Position numbers and translations under genes: made by a program. The notes beneath the pieces are model-generated. The model saw only the letters and a list, made by a program, of their open reading frames with translations, ran no database searches and was not told the origin of the DNA. DNA of 32,029 bases, taken from the NCBI GenBank assembly GCA_016928025.1, contig JAFGLN010000019.1, positions 1 through 32,029 on the forward strand. Direction: 5' to 3'. The stretch comes from Deltaproteobacteria bacterium (GTDB lineage: Bacteria > Desulfobacterota > Syntrophia > Syntrophales > JAFGHS01). Positions 16,005 to 24,694 of this stretch are shown in pieces (the first letter of the stretch is position 1; every line of letters starts with the position of its first letter).

Positions 16005-16976
16005 ATGATACTTTGTTGCATGAAGAATTTTTTTATGATACCGACAGAAGAAAAATCTGCGGCAAAGGGGTTTGGACAGGAAATAGGGATTTCGGCCTGC
16101 TTTTTCTTCATCATCCTGTGGAATTTACCGCTTTACGCAGACCCGGTCAGGGTTTTTGTCAGCATAACGCCACAGAAGTACTTTGTCGAGAAGGTCGGGG
16201 GAAATCTCGTCCGTGTTTCCATACTGGTTCCCAAAGGCGCCGATCCCCACACCTATGAGCCGAAACCCCAACAAATGATCGAGCTGTCAAAGACCGACCT
16301 TTATTTTGCCATCGGCATCGATTTTGAAAAGGCCTGGCTCACAAAAATCGCCGCCACCAACCCCAAGATGCATATCGTTCACACCGAAAGCGGAATTTCC
16401 AAAATTCCCATGGCCTCCCATCTTGATGCCCACACAGGCGGACACGAACAGACCCCAAAAATGCATCATCATCGACAGGACGCGCTGGATCCCCACATCT
16501 GGCTGTCTCCGCCTCTCGTCAAAATCCAGGCCAATTACATCATGAATGCCCTCGCAGCCGTTGATCCGAAAAACGAGGAGCGTTACCAAGCCCTCTACTT
16601 CAATTTTTTAAAAGAACTTGACGTCCTGGACAATGAATTGAAGGTATGGTTTGAGGACTGCAAAGGCATGCCATTGATCGTTTTTCATCCGTCCTGGGGC
16701 TATTTCGCCCGGGCCTACGGGCTCAAGCAAATGCCCATCCAGATGGAGGGAAAAGCCCCCAAACCGGCACAAATTCGGGACCTTATTGGTTTCGCCCGTA
16801 AAAACGATGTGAAAGTAATCTTCGCACAACCCCAGATTTCGGCAAAAATCGTCGAGACGATGGCCCGTGAAATCGGAGGGCGGGTTGTTTTGGTCGACCC
16901 TCTGGCTTTGGATTGGGCGGACAATCTGCGCGATGTCGCCCGTAAATTTAAGGAAGTAGTGACAGTCAATAAGTAA
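16005..16976 (+). CDS. znuA: Zinc ABC transporter substrate-binding protein
   Basis: The protein is a cluster A-I periplasmic metal-binding component. Probable Zn ligands are the His in GADPHTYEP, the His in LDPHIWLSP, the His in VFHPSWGYF and the Asp in VDPLALDW. A short His-rich loop (HLDAHTGGHEQ to KMHHHRQ) precedes the second ligand, as in ZnuA. The N-terminus has a hydrophobic stretch (GISACFFFIILWNLPLYA) that serves as signal peptide. The start is uncertain: ATG 16005 has AAAGG about 10 bases upstream, while ATGs at 16020 and 16035 would give a more usual signal-peptide length. It is the first gene of a Zur-controlled four-gene operon. Confidence 0.9.
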   Translation: MILCCMKNFFMIPTEEKSAAKGFGQEIGISACFFFIILWNLPLYADPVRVFVSITPQKYFVEKVGGNLVRVSILVPKGADPHTYEPKPQQMIELSKTDLYFAIGIDFEKAWLTKIAATNPKMHIVHTESGISKIPMASHLDAHTGGHEQTPKMHHHRQDALDPHIWLSPPLVKIQANYIMNALAAVDPKNEERYQALYFNFLKELDVLDNELKVWFEDCKGMPLIVFHPSWGYFARAYGLKQMPIQMEGKAPKPAQIRDLIGFARKNDVKVIFAQPQISAKIVETMAREIGGRVVLVDPLALDWADNLRDVARKFKEVVTVNK

Positions 16977-17068
16977 CGGGTATTAATTTTTAATGATTCT
17001 TCTTCCCGCTGCCTGTCAGCCGTTACCCGTCAGGGGTAATTATTAGAGGTCTCCGTCAGGAGATAAAC

Positions 17069-17842
17069 ATGAAAAATGAAACGATCATCGAAGTCCGGGA
17101 TGTATGGTTTGCCTTCAATGGAGAACCGATCCTTCGTCAGGCCGGTTTGACAGTCCCCCGGGGCGATTTTCTCGTCATCATCGGCCCCAACGGCGGCGGC
17201 AAGACGACGCTCCTGAAGCTGATGCTGGGATTATTAAAGCCCGACCGGGGCACCGTGCGCGTTTTCGGCGAACCGCCGGAGCAGGTCGCCCATCGCATCG
17301 GCTACGTGCCTCAAAACGTCCATATCAACAAGACCTTCCCCGTCTCTGTCATGGATGTTGTCCTCATGGGACGGCTTCGCCGAGACAAAGTGTGGTCACG
17401 CCATACCCGTCAGGACCGACGTTCCGCTCAACAGGCATTGGAACAAATGCAGATGTGGGACCATCGGGACAGGCGGATCGGCGAGCTTTCAGGCGGCCAG
17501 CTGCAGCGCGTGTTTATCGCCCGCGCTCTGGTTTCCGGCCCGGAAATCCTCTTTCTGGACGAAGCCATGGCGAGCATCGACGCCCAGAGCCGCGGCGAAT
17601 TTTATGAAGTGTTGAAGGAGCTGAACCAAACCGTGACCATCATTGCCGTCAGCCATGACATGATGATCCTTTCCCACCATGTTAAATCCGTGGCCTGCGT
17701 TAACCGGGAACTTTATCATCACGATTCCGGCGAAATCACCCAGGAGATGATGGACTTTGCCTATCACTGTCCCGTGGACCTGGTGGCGCACGGCATCCCC
17801 CATCGGGTCTTGTCCCGTCATGATCACCAGGAGGACCGCTGA
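17069..17842 (+). CDS. znuC: Zinc ABC transporter ATP-binding protein
   Basis: The 257-residue ATPase has Walker A GPNGGGKTT, Q-loop PQNVHINK, signature LSGGQLQR, Walker B ILFLDEAM and H-loop AVSHD. The D-loop reads ASID, where AGVD is common in metal ABC ATPases, a small variation. CAGGAGATAAAC precedes ATG 17069. The stop is separated from the permease ATG by one base, so translation is coupled. It energises zinc uptake with the neighbouring substrate-binding protein and permease. Confidence 0.93.
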   Translation: MKNETIIEVRDVWFAFNGEPILRQAGLTVPRGDFLVIIGPNGGGKTTLLKLMLGLLKPDRGTVRVFGEPPEQVAHRIGYVPQNVHINKTFPVSVMDVVLMGRLRRDKVWSRHTRQDRRSAQQALEQMQMWDHRDRRIGELSGGQLQRVFIARALVSGPEILFLDEAMASIDAQSRGEFYEVLKELNQTVTIIAVSHDMMILSHHVKSVACVNRELYHHDSGEITQEMMDFAYHCPVDLVAHGIPHRVLSRHDHQEDR

Positions 17843-17843
17843 T

Positions 17844-18671
17844 ATGTGGGAAGCCCTGCAAATGCAATTTATGCAAAACGCTCTCATGGCAGGCATTCTT
17901 GTCAGCATTGTCTGCGGCATCATCGGTTCCCTGGTTGTGGTCAACCGAATTGTGTTTCTCGCCGGCGGGATCGCTCATGCCGCTTACGGCGGGATCGGTC
18001 TGGCCTGCTTTATGGGTTGGCCTTATCTGGCCGGTACGGTCGGTTTTTCCCTCTGCTCCGCCGGAGTCATGGCCGCCGTCACCCTGAAGGCCAAACACCG
18101 CGTGGACGCCATGGTCGGCGTTATCTGGGCGGTGGGTATGGCCATCGGGATCATCCTGCTCGATCACACGCCCGGTTACAACGTCGATCTGATGAGTTAC
18201 CTTTTCGGCAGTATCCTGGCGGTGCCGCGATCCGATCTTTGGCAGATGGCCGTCATAACCCTTTGGGTTTTTGCCATTGTGACTTATTATTACAATGACT
18301 TTCTCGCCATGTCCTTTGACGATGAGTTCGCTCGACTGCGAAACATTCCCGTTACCTTCCTTTACTGCCTTCTGCTGGGCATGATCGCACTGAGCGTCGT
18401 CATGGTCATTCGCGTTGTGGGACTGATCCTGGTCATTGCCCTGCTGACCATTCCGCCCTTCATTGCCGAAAAATTTACCGGAACCCTCCAGGCAATGATG
18501 GTGGCCTCGTCTATCCTGAGTTGCCTGTTTACACTTATCGGTCTCTGGCTATCTTATCAATTGAATCTGACCTCGGGGGCGACCATCATCCTGGTAGCCG
18601 CCACGGGTTTTTTAATCTCGTTGTTGTGGGAACGTTTTAAACAACGTAAACGTTCCTATCCGATAGCGTGA
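17844..18671 (+). CDS. znuB: Zinc ABC transporter permease
   Basis: This 275-residue integral membrane protein has about seven to eight hydrophobic segments and the ABC-3 family pattern, with LAGGIAHAAYGGIGLACF near the N-terminus and RVVGLILVIALLTIPPFIAEKF in the second half. ATG 17844 is preceded by CAGGAGG inside the end of the ATPase gene. The frame is open upstream to 17757, but that part overlaps the ATPase and is not transporter-like. It forms the membrane channel of the zinc importer. Confidence 0.92.
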   Translation: MWEALQMQFMQNALMAGILVSIVCGIIGSLVVVNRIVFLAGGIAHAAYGGIGLACFMGWPYLAGTVGFSLCSAGVMAAVTLKAKHRVDAMVGVIWAVGMAIGIILLDHTPGYNVDLMSYLFGSILAVPRSDLWQMAVITLWVFAIVTYYYNDFLAMSFDDEFARLRNIPVTFLYCLLLGMIALSVVMVIRVVGLILVIALLTIPPFIAEKFTGTLQAMMVASSILSCLFTLIGLWLSYQLNLTSGATIILVAATGFLISLLWERFKQRKRSYPIA

Positions 18672-18686
18672 AGGAGAGACCGGACA

Positions 18687-19151
18687 ATGTGTCAACGCTG
18701 CAATTATACGGAAATGCTGAATGATCGGGGAATCGATCCGACTCCCAACCGCATCAAGATCATGGAGGTTATCGGCAACAATCCCGCACCTATAGCGGCC
18801 AGAGATATCCTCGCCACTTTGAAACGTACGGACACTATCAACCGCGTCACGGTCTACCGCATCCTCGATCTTCTGGTGGAAAAAGGACTGATCGATAGGC
18901 TGAGCAGCGGAGGCCGGCGCTTGGTTTACGGCCTGTCGCCCAATGAAAACCATCCGCCCCACCCCCACTTCCAATGCAAAAGCTGCGGTGCCCTCCAGTG
19001 CCTGCAGCCGGACAGCATCAGCATGAACATCGAAGATATCCAGCGGACCTTTGCGGGCGAGATCCAGAACGTGGAAATCCGTATCAGCGGCATCTGCCGC
19101 AACTGCATCCGATCCCGGCAGGCAATGAAGCATAAGACGGACAAGAAATAA
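18687..19151 (+). CDS. zur: Fur-family regulator, probable Zur
   Basis: The 154-residue protein has a winged-helix domain (TPNRIKIMEVIGN and NRVTVYRILDLLVEKGLI) and a Fur-type metal-binding half with PPHPHFQCKSCG. Two CxxC pairs (CKSC and CRNC) form the structural zinc site. Its position as last gene of a zinc-uptake operon that starts with a perfect dyad makes autoregulating Zur the best reading. AAGGAG lies 10 bases before ATG 18687. An iron- or manganese-responsive role cannot be excluded from the protein alone. Confidence 0.88.
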   Translation: MCQRCNYTEMLNDRGIDPTPNRIKIMEVIGNNPAPIAARDILATLKRTDTINRVTVYRILDLLVEKGLIDRLSSGGRRLVYGLSPNENHPPHPHFQCKSCGALQCLQPDSISMNIEDIQRTFAGEIQNVEIRISGICRNCIRSRQAMKHKTDKK

Positions 19152-19168
19152 AGAAATCAGAGGATTTT

Positions 19169-21184
19169 CTATCCACTTGTGTAAACAACGGCGATTAGGT
19201 ATATTTTATACACTTTTCCCCCCGACTCCACTGTTGTAGTCACTGTATCCCAATCGACGGTTTCAATCGCCTTGCCCAGCGTATAGGAATGAAGGAGATC
19301 GTCATCCTGAGCCTGACCATATCCGGGAATCATCGAGGTTGTGATATAATCTCCCGCTTTTATGTTGCCATTGATGTTTGACACCCAAACCCTCCCCTCA
19401 CCCAGGGCGTTGATCAGGCCAAAGCGCTCGCCACCGGCGGCATCGTACCAATGACCGCGGGGAAGAGGACCCTCAGCCACAAAAACACCAAAAACAGTCT
19501 TATCATTAGGTGTTGATGACAGCGTGACTGTCGGCAACGTGGACGAGATCGATATGTTGTCTTCTGAATCTTTCCTTATTTGTGTTTCACCGGTCACGGA
19601 GCAAAGCATCCCCGGTTTCACTGTCTCAGGCACATTTTCAGCCAGCTTGACCTCATGGCTGCCGGTAAACGCGGCATAGTTCGTTCCCGGCCCGGCGGCA
19701 TAAAAATCATAGAGCCCTCCATAGCCCTGAACACCAATGCTGGTGGCATCGTCCGCATAGCCCATAACGCCGATGGCGGAACTGCCGGTACTCGATCCAT
19801 GAACGCCCTGGCTGTAGCTGCCCTGGGATTGTCCGTATACGGCCACGCCGCCATAACCGGCGGATTCTCCTTTTACCCCCGTTCCGTTTGCACTGCTGCC
19901 CATGACGGCGGTGCCGGTTTTATTTCTGCCCTTTACAGCAACCCCGTCTTCGATATCACCGAAAACAGCGGGACTGGCGTTGTTTGTGCTTTTTCCCCAG
20001 ACGCCGGCGCCGGTAAGACTGCCGGTCTCGCCATAAACACCGGTCCCCTGCGTGCTGTGTCCATAGACGCCGCTTTTGCTCCCCGCACCTGTCCATCCCA
20101 CCACACCATAGGTGTTGTCACTTCGCCCCGTTACCCCGATGCCGTCCATACTATACCCGTAGACTCCGCTTTTATCCAAGGCAGCGGTTTCACCGACGAC
20201 GCCGTCTCCTACCTGGCTTTCCCCCCTGACGCCAACCCGACCTTGCCCCTTCACACCGCAACCTTCCCCTTGACTGTAACCAACCACACCATGACTTGTC
20301 CCTGATTGTCCAAAGGCTCCATAGGCTGTTTGGCTATAGCCGAATACACCGTGACCGTTGCCCCCAAGATAGCCCCACGGTCCGGCGGCGTGGTATCCCA
20401 CCACGGCAACCCCTAAACTACCGGGGTCACTGTTTGTAGCTGATATAACCGAATACCCCACATCCGATCCGCTCAACGCAAGAGGCACCTGAACAGCCAG
20501 GGTGACGCTGCCGGTGGTGCCGCCTCCGGAGAGACCGTCGCCTGCCTGAACGCCGGTGATCGTGCCGGAATCATTGTCGACGCCGTCAGCAAATCCAGCG
20601 GGTTTGTCGGTCACCTCATCCCAACTCACACCGTCTTTGACCGAACCGGCAACCGTCGGATCCGTTTCCTCGGTGATTCCTATATTGTCCCCGTCATCAA
20701 GGCCGGCGGGCCGGTCGACGATCTCTGTCCATGTATGGTTATGCGTGTTAGCGGCAAATTCCGAGAGTGCCTTACCGGCGAGAGTATCCGCGTCCTTTGC
20801 CTTCATGGCAAAGGGAACGCAAGTCAACGGCTGTTTCGGATGCATCTCCGAATCCGTGCCGACTTTGACGCCCAAATAGCGTCGGCCTTCAAAAAGATTC
20901 GTGGAAAACGGATTTTCACCGGGATATTGACCGATTCGAACATGATAGACGCCTCCGGTCACGGGAACCGTCTGGGTTTCCCGCCATAACATCACGTCCG
21001 TGGCATCATAAATGGAGAAAATCATGATATAACTTCCATCCGGAACAGGATTGCCGGCCTGGTCCGTAAGATAGCCCTGATAATTGATCTGCTGCGGCAC
21101 TTCGGCCCACAGGAAGGCGGGCAACACGATTAATAAAACCGAAAAAAGAACAAATATTGCCCATAATCGTCTGACAGGTCTCAT
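19169..21184 (-). CDS. Exported 671-residue GVxG-repeat surface protein
   Basis: GGAGG precedes ATG 21184, and the N-terminus is a signal peptide (LWAIFVLFSVLLIVLPAFLWA). Residues 30-130 form a globular domain beginning QQINYQGYLTDQAGNPVPDG, seen in many bacterial surface proteins. A spacer with the EIVDRPAGLDDG and EVTDKPAGFADG repeat follows. Then comes a long run of roughly 20-residue units of the form GVYGxSxxGxGVxG (about 265-500), which suggests a beta-solenoid stalk or fibre. The last 170 residues form a distinct domain ending YKIYLIAVVYTSG, a common architecture of tail-spike-like or cell-surface fibre proteins. It has no catalytic motif I recognise. Confidence 0.8.
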   Translation of the reverse strand: MRPVRRLWAIFVLFSVLLIVLPAFLWAEVPQQINYQGYLTDQAGNPVPDGSYIMIFSIYDATDVMLWRETQTVPVTGGVYHVRIGQYPGENPFSTNLFEGRRYLGVKVGTDSEMHPKQPLTCVPFAMKAKDADTLAGKALSEFAANTHNHTWTEIVDRPAGLDDGDNIGITEETDPTVAGSVKDGVSWDEVTDKPAGFADGVDNDSGTITGVQAGDGLSGGGTTGSVTLAVQVPLALSGSDVGYSVISATNSDPGSLGVAVVGYHAAGPWGYLGGNGHGVFGYSQTAYGAFGQSGTSHGVVGYSQGEGCGVKGQGRVGVRGESQVGDGVVGETAALDKSGVYGYSMDGIGVTGRSDNTYGVVGWTGAGSKSGVYGHSTQGTGVYGETGSLTGAGVWGKSTNNASPAVFGDIEDGVAVKGRNKTGTAVMGSSANGTGVKGESAGYGGVAVYGQSQGSYSQGVHGSSTGSSAIGVMGYADDATSIGVQGYGGLYDFYAAGPGTNYAAFTGSHEVKLAENVPETVKPGMLCSVTGETQIRKDSEDNISISSTLPTVTLSSTPNDKTVFGVFVAEGPLPRGHWYDAAGGERFGLINALGEGRVWVSNINGNIKAGDYITTSMIPGYGQAQDDDLLHSYTLGKAIETVDWDTVTTTVESGGKVYKIYLIAVVYTSG

Positions 21185-21385
21185 ATCACCCTCCTTTTTG
21201 CTTGTTTCTGCTTTTTTGGTTTCATGTCAAAAAACCGGACTTTATGATCCGACCTTGATGATGTCAACCCGGCGATCTGATTTCGAGAGTTGTTACTTAA
21301 GCAATATCATCTTCATGCAACCCCGTTTCACCTGATCATAGTTCCCAACGGGATTCCGGGTTTTTAAAGAGCTCTTCGAAATGAA

Positions 21386-21976
21386 CTATTCTCTCAAACC
21401 TGCTATTTTACCCAGGACATAAATGGCTTCCGTCAAACCAATTTTAACGTCATGATCGACATCCGCTTGCCTTCGAACATCAGATGTCGTCGTCCTCGTC
21501 ATTATCTGCAGGGACAGGATCAGATCGGCTAAATTGATATTGCCGTCTCCGTTAACATCCCCCGGCGCAATCGATTGGATGGCATGCCAAAATCCTCCCT
21601 GGACAAGATAAACGGAACCGGATGACGGACCAATCGCCGAAGGCTGACCCAGCGTGGCCTTTGAGCTGTAGGTCCCGGAAACCATCAAGTCCCCGCCTCC
21701 CGATAGAACTGAACGGGGGATTCGATAATGCTCGCTGGATATACCGGCATAGCTATGGACAGCCATGCTTAAAATCAGCACCGGAACAACGGCAACGAGA
21801 ACCCTTGAACCCCCTACCAAAAACCGAGATAGAGGTCGAAAGTAGCTAATTAAATAAAATGATTCCTCGAAATGGGGGTATGCTGGAAAGTTATTATGGG
21901 TTGTTTCAGATGGTAATCGACCAATAAGCCATGAAGGCAACCGCAGGATTAAGGCTATAAAAGACGATTTCTTCAT
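21386..21976 (-). CDS. Exported protein with C-terminal dockerin-like EF-hand repeats
   Basis: The C-terminal part contains two calcium-loop-type repeats: PGDVNGDGNINLADLILSLQIM and ADVDHDVKIGLTEAIYVLGKIAG. The first matches the dockerin type I loop well, the second poorly. The middle (SGGGDLMVSGTYSSKATLGQPS to VQGGFWHA) is a short beta domain often found in secreted proteins. ATG 21976 has GGAGG about 10 bases upstream, but the hydrophobic signal sequence (VLVAVVPVLILSMAVHSYAG) begins only after about 45 residues. The extra N-terminal segment is unusual, and an internal start is possible. It follows the GVxG-repeat gene on the same strand. Confidence 0.72.
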   Translation of the reverse strand: MKKSSFIALILRLPSWLIGRLPSETTHNNFPAYPHFEESFYLISYFRPLSRFLVGGSRVLVAVVPVLILSMAVHSYAGISSEHYRIPRSVLSGGGDLMVSGTYSSKATLGQPSAIGPSSGSVYLVQGGFWHAIQSIAPGDVNGDGNINLADLILSLQIMTRTTTSDVRRQADVDHDVKIGLTEAIYVLGKIAGLRE

Positions 21977-22348
21977 AACCCTATTACCTCCTCGATTTCG
22001 TATCACCTTAACCACTGTTCAAAAAGAGAAGCTTTATTATCCTTCCTTGATTCACACGCTTTATTTCCTGCATCAGTTTATCATCAGGTCAGTTAGGGGG
22101 TCTCCTCCGAAATCACTTATGTAATTTATCATTATAGGGGTGTCCGGTCAAAAGAAATCAACGCCTTAATACAAACATAAATTATTATTGTTCTTCTTGG
22201 ATCATAGGCCTCCCACCCCCTGAAATTCCGTCATAAAAATCCTGATAAATTTTCACGGCTATTTTTTTTAAGTTGTTCAATAAAATAACCGACAGTAGTA
22301 TTAAACAGTGAAAAATCATTTTAAACAAAACGCCGATAAATTGAATCC
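21977..22348. other. 372-base AT-rich gap
   Basis: I see no gene or convincing RNA in this stretch. It separates the leftward dockerin gene from the rightward 22349 gene and contains several A/T runs that could be promoters for either, but no box pair is good enough to call. Confidence 0.5.
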
Positions 22349-23140
22349 ATGGAACGTTGGGCAATAAATATTAACATTGAAGGCTTCAATGACACTTACG
22401 AAAAGAGTGATCAAGGACTCCATTCTCTGAGGGCATTGATGGAGGGAATCTACTTTGTCGGAAACAACTGGTGTCTCAATCCGCCGGAAAAAATATTCGC
22501 CCATCAGTATGGTGCCGGCTTTATCATCGTGGGCGAGGACGTTCGGGATACAATCGAGGTGCCCATCATCCTGGCCGTAACGCTCATGCAAAAGGTTCTG
22601 TTATCCGGTGGAATCGCCAGGGCCGTTATAGCGGCGGGGGACTCCGATGACCACCGGGGTTGCTTTCCCCCGTGCATTCGTAACCTTTCCACGGGCAGCA
22701 ACTGTTTTCATCTTGGTCGCGGTGTGATGACAACATTCCCCGCCATGGGAACGGCCCTCATCCGGACCGTTAACCTCGCGAAGACAGCGCCTGCCGGTGG
22801 CCTGCTTATTATTCATGAATCCCTTCGGACCCGCATACCCCGCGAAATGCGTCCCACGACAACAGGCAACCAGGATCTTATGTCCATCGACTGGATACAC
22901 ACAAAAGTGAAAGCGCTGGAACAGGTTCAGCGTTTAGCCGGTATTCCGGGGATATGCCCAAGCGGACTTGAAGATCAGTTGAAAGACTACATCAAAAAAA
23001 ATGACCTTACGGACGACTGGAAAGAGAATACCCTTCATTTCCTGGGCATGGAAGAGGAATATGCGTCCTTGCTTGAGAATGATATCATGGCTCCGTCCCG
23101 ATTCATTGAGTCAAAAAGTGTCAATGCCATAACCTCTTAA
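22349..23140 (+). CDS. Orphan protein with nucleotide-cyclase-homology-like domain
   Basis: This 263-residue soluble protein has no clear assignment. The first 110 residues (WAININIEGFNDTYEKSD, then AHQYGAGFIIVGEDV and GIARAVIAAGD) recall the alternating strand/helix order of class III adenylyl cyclase homology domains. The metal-binding aspartates and the KxxGD turn are not convincingly present, so it is likely inactive or unrelated. The remaining half is helical. No ribosome site is evident before ATG 22349, and no neighbour suggests a role. The family call is inference from pattern only. Confidence 0.5.
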   Translation: MERWAININIEGFNDTYEKSDQGLHSLRALMEGIYFVGNNWCLNPPEKIFAHQYGAGFIIVGEDVRDTIEVPIILAVTLMQKVLLSGGIARAVIAAGDSDDHRGCFPPCIRNLSTGSNCFHLGRGVMTTFPAMGTALIRTVNLAKTAPAGGLLIIHESLRTRIPREMRPTTTGNQDLMSIDWIHTKVKALEQVQRLAGIPGICPSGLEDQLKDYIKKNDLTDDWKENTLHFLGMEEEYASLLENDIMAPSRFIESKSVNAITS

Positions 23141-23320
23141 TAATCAACAATAATCCGAGTCTATATTCCACAACCCGAGGACGCCATTCCATTTTTCGCC
23201 CTGAGGACATCATTCCGGAATCGATAATAGGACATAATATCATGCATCAATGATTGCGACCTATGAAACGCCGAACGGCAGAAAGATGCACATATGCCGT
23301 GATGTGACTTTTTTATGTGT

Positions 23321-23361
23321 AAAAAAGCCGGAGGAAAGATCGCAGCCCACCTCCGGCTCTT
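23321..23361 (-). terminator. Rho-independent terminator of the barrel-relic transcript
   Basis: Read on the minus strand, AGCCGGAGG (23358-23350) pairs with CCTCCGGCT (23334-23326), and a run of six T residues follows. It lies 21-61 bases past the stop of the beta-barrel remnant, as expected for a terminator of its former gene. Confidence 0.85.
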
Positions 23362-23381
23362 TGATAATTATAGCGATCCAG

Positions 23382-23570
23382 TTAAAAATTATACCTTAAA
23401 CCGAAAAAAACATTATGACTTGCGAATTCGCCGTCAATGCCGCCAAAATCATCGAATTTCGGATCCTCTGAAGCAAAGTAGCAATATGTTAAATCAATCG
23501 TTAGATTTTTACTGACGGCATACCCGAAACCAAAACCTAACTGATACGCGAACACCGTATTTCGGACTGG
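23382..23570 (-). pseudogene. C-terminal relic of an outer-membrane beta-barrel protein
   Basis: The last about 58 residues (FAYQLGFGFGYAVSKNLTID, FASEDPKFDDFG, then SHNVFFGLRYNF) alternate hydrophobic residues and end in Phe, the C-terminal signal of outer-membrane barrels. Codons upstream of about 23570 lose this pattern, and the next gene starts only 28 bases beyond the frame. The N-terminal part and promoter are missing, so this is a truncated remnant that keeps its original terminator. Confidence 0.65.
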
Positions 23571-23643
23571 CAAAATGCAACAATAGGGAGTATTAGACAA
23601 ATTTCTGAATAGCAACTTTTTTTATCAAGGAACTTTATGCACC

Positions 23644-24531
23644 ATGAGAACATGTGACATCATCGATCTGATCGGAAATACCCCACTGGTCAAACTCAGG
23701 AATGAACATATTGTAGCCAAGGCTGAATTTCTCAATCCGGGAGGCAGCATCAAGGACCGCGTGGCCCTGACCATGATCGAAGCAGCGGAGCGGGACGGCA
23801 CGCTGAAGCCGGGGAGGAAAATCGTCGAGCCCACTTCCGGCAATACCGGAATCGGCATTACCCTGGTCGGCGTCGCCAAGGGTTACGACGTCTATATTGT
23901 CATGCCCGAAGGGATGAGTGAAGAAAGAAAAAATATCATCAAATTCCTGGGCGGACATCTGATTTTAACACCGGACCGTGAAAACATCGCCGGTGCGGTC
24001 AAAAAAGCCGAGGAACTGGTTGAAAAGTATAACGCCTTTATGCCGCAGCAATTTAAAAATCCCAATAATGCGCTGGCCCATTACGAATATACAGCGCCGG
24101 AGCTATGGAGACAGGCAGGCAATAAAATTGACGCTTTTGTGTCCGGTATCGGCAGTGGCGGAACGATTCAAGGCGTCGGATCCTTTCTCAAAAAAAACAG
24201 CCCCCAGGTTACAATTGTGGCCGTGGAGCCCAAAAATGTGTCCGCCCTGCTTGGCCATGAACCGGGTCTGCATCAGATCCAGGGCATTGGGGACGGATTT
24301 ATCCCCGATATTCTGGATGTCTCCCTGATCGATCAGATCATTGAAGTCACGGATGAGGATGCCATCGGAACAACCCGCGAACTGGGATTGAGCAATTCCC
24401 TGCTCTGCGGAACATCTTCCGGGGCCAATGTCTGGGCGGCCCGGCAAGTCGCCAGAGAACACCCGGACTGGGTCATCGCCACGGTGCTGCCGGACAGGGC
24501 CGAGCGATATTTCAGCACGGGCTTGCTGTAA
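23644..24531 (+). CDS. cysK: Cysteine synthase (O-acetylserine sulfhydrylase family)
   Basis: The 295-residue PLP enzyme shows IGNTPLVKL, the PLP-lysine motif NPGGSIKDR (Lys37), the substrate loop PTSGNTGI, the phosphate-binding GIGSGGTIQG, CGTSSGAN and the family end PDRAERYFST. It would make cysteine from O-acetylserine and sulfide. Cystathionine beta-synthase-like or CysM activity is possible. ATG 23644 has AAGGA 12 bases upstream, a long spacing. The start lies just past the barrel relic, so the upstream region appears rearranged. Two small genes follow closely. Confidence 0.9.
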   Translation: MRTCDIIDLIGNTPLVKLRNEHIVAKAEFLNPGGSIKDRVALTMIEAAERDGTLKPGRKIVEPTSGNTGIGITLVGVAKGYDVYIVMPEGMSEERKNIIKFLGGHLILTPDRENIAGAVKKAEELVEKYNAFMPQQFKNPNNALAHYEYTAPELWRQAGNKIDAFVSGIGSGGTIQGVGSFLKKNSPQVTIVAVEPKNVSALLGHEPGLHQIQGIGDGFIPDILDVSLIDQIIEVTDEDAIGTTRELGLSNSLLCGTSSGANVWAARQVAREHPDWVIATVLPDRAERYFSTGLL

Positions 24532-24547
24532 AAAAAGAACTCGGGAC

Positions 24548-24694
24548 ATGCCCGCATGTGACAAGATGCTCCGCGTCCATGAGCCGCAATGTCTTCATTG
24601 CGCGCGCATGGCGCTGAACGCACGAAGAGCAGGGCCACAGCGCGGCAGGGAATCAGTTTTTTTCAATCACTGCGGGGGCCGGATCATTGGATAG
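24548..24694 (+). CDS. Possible small cysteine-containing protein, 48 residues
   Basis: A frame from ATG 24548 (or ATG 24566) ends at TAG 24694 and includes PQCLHCARMAL and a C-terminal FFNHCGGRIIG. The CxxC plus CGG arrangement suggests a minimal zinc ribbon. The stop overlaps the start of the next gene by eight bases, a pattern that favours coupling. There is no clear ribosome site, and I recognise no family, so chance is possible. Confidence 0.35.
   Translation: MPACDKMLRVHEPQCLHCARMALNARRAGPQRGRESVFFNHCGGRIIG

Noticed and set aside
16977..17068. Weak ACGGGTA/TACCCGT pairing between znuA and znuC
   Set aside because: Seven-base arms with a long spacer inside one operon are too weak to call a terminator or regulator.
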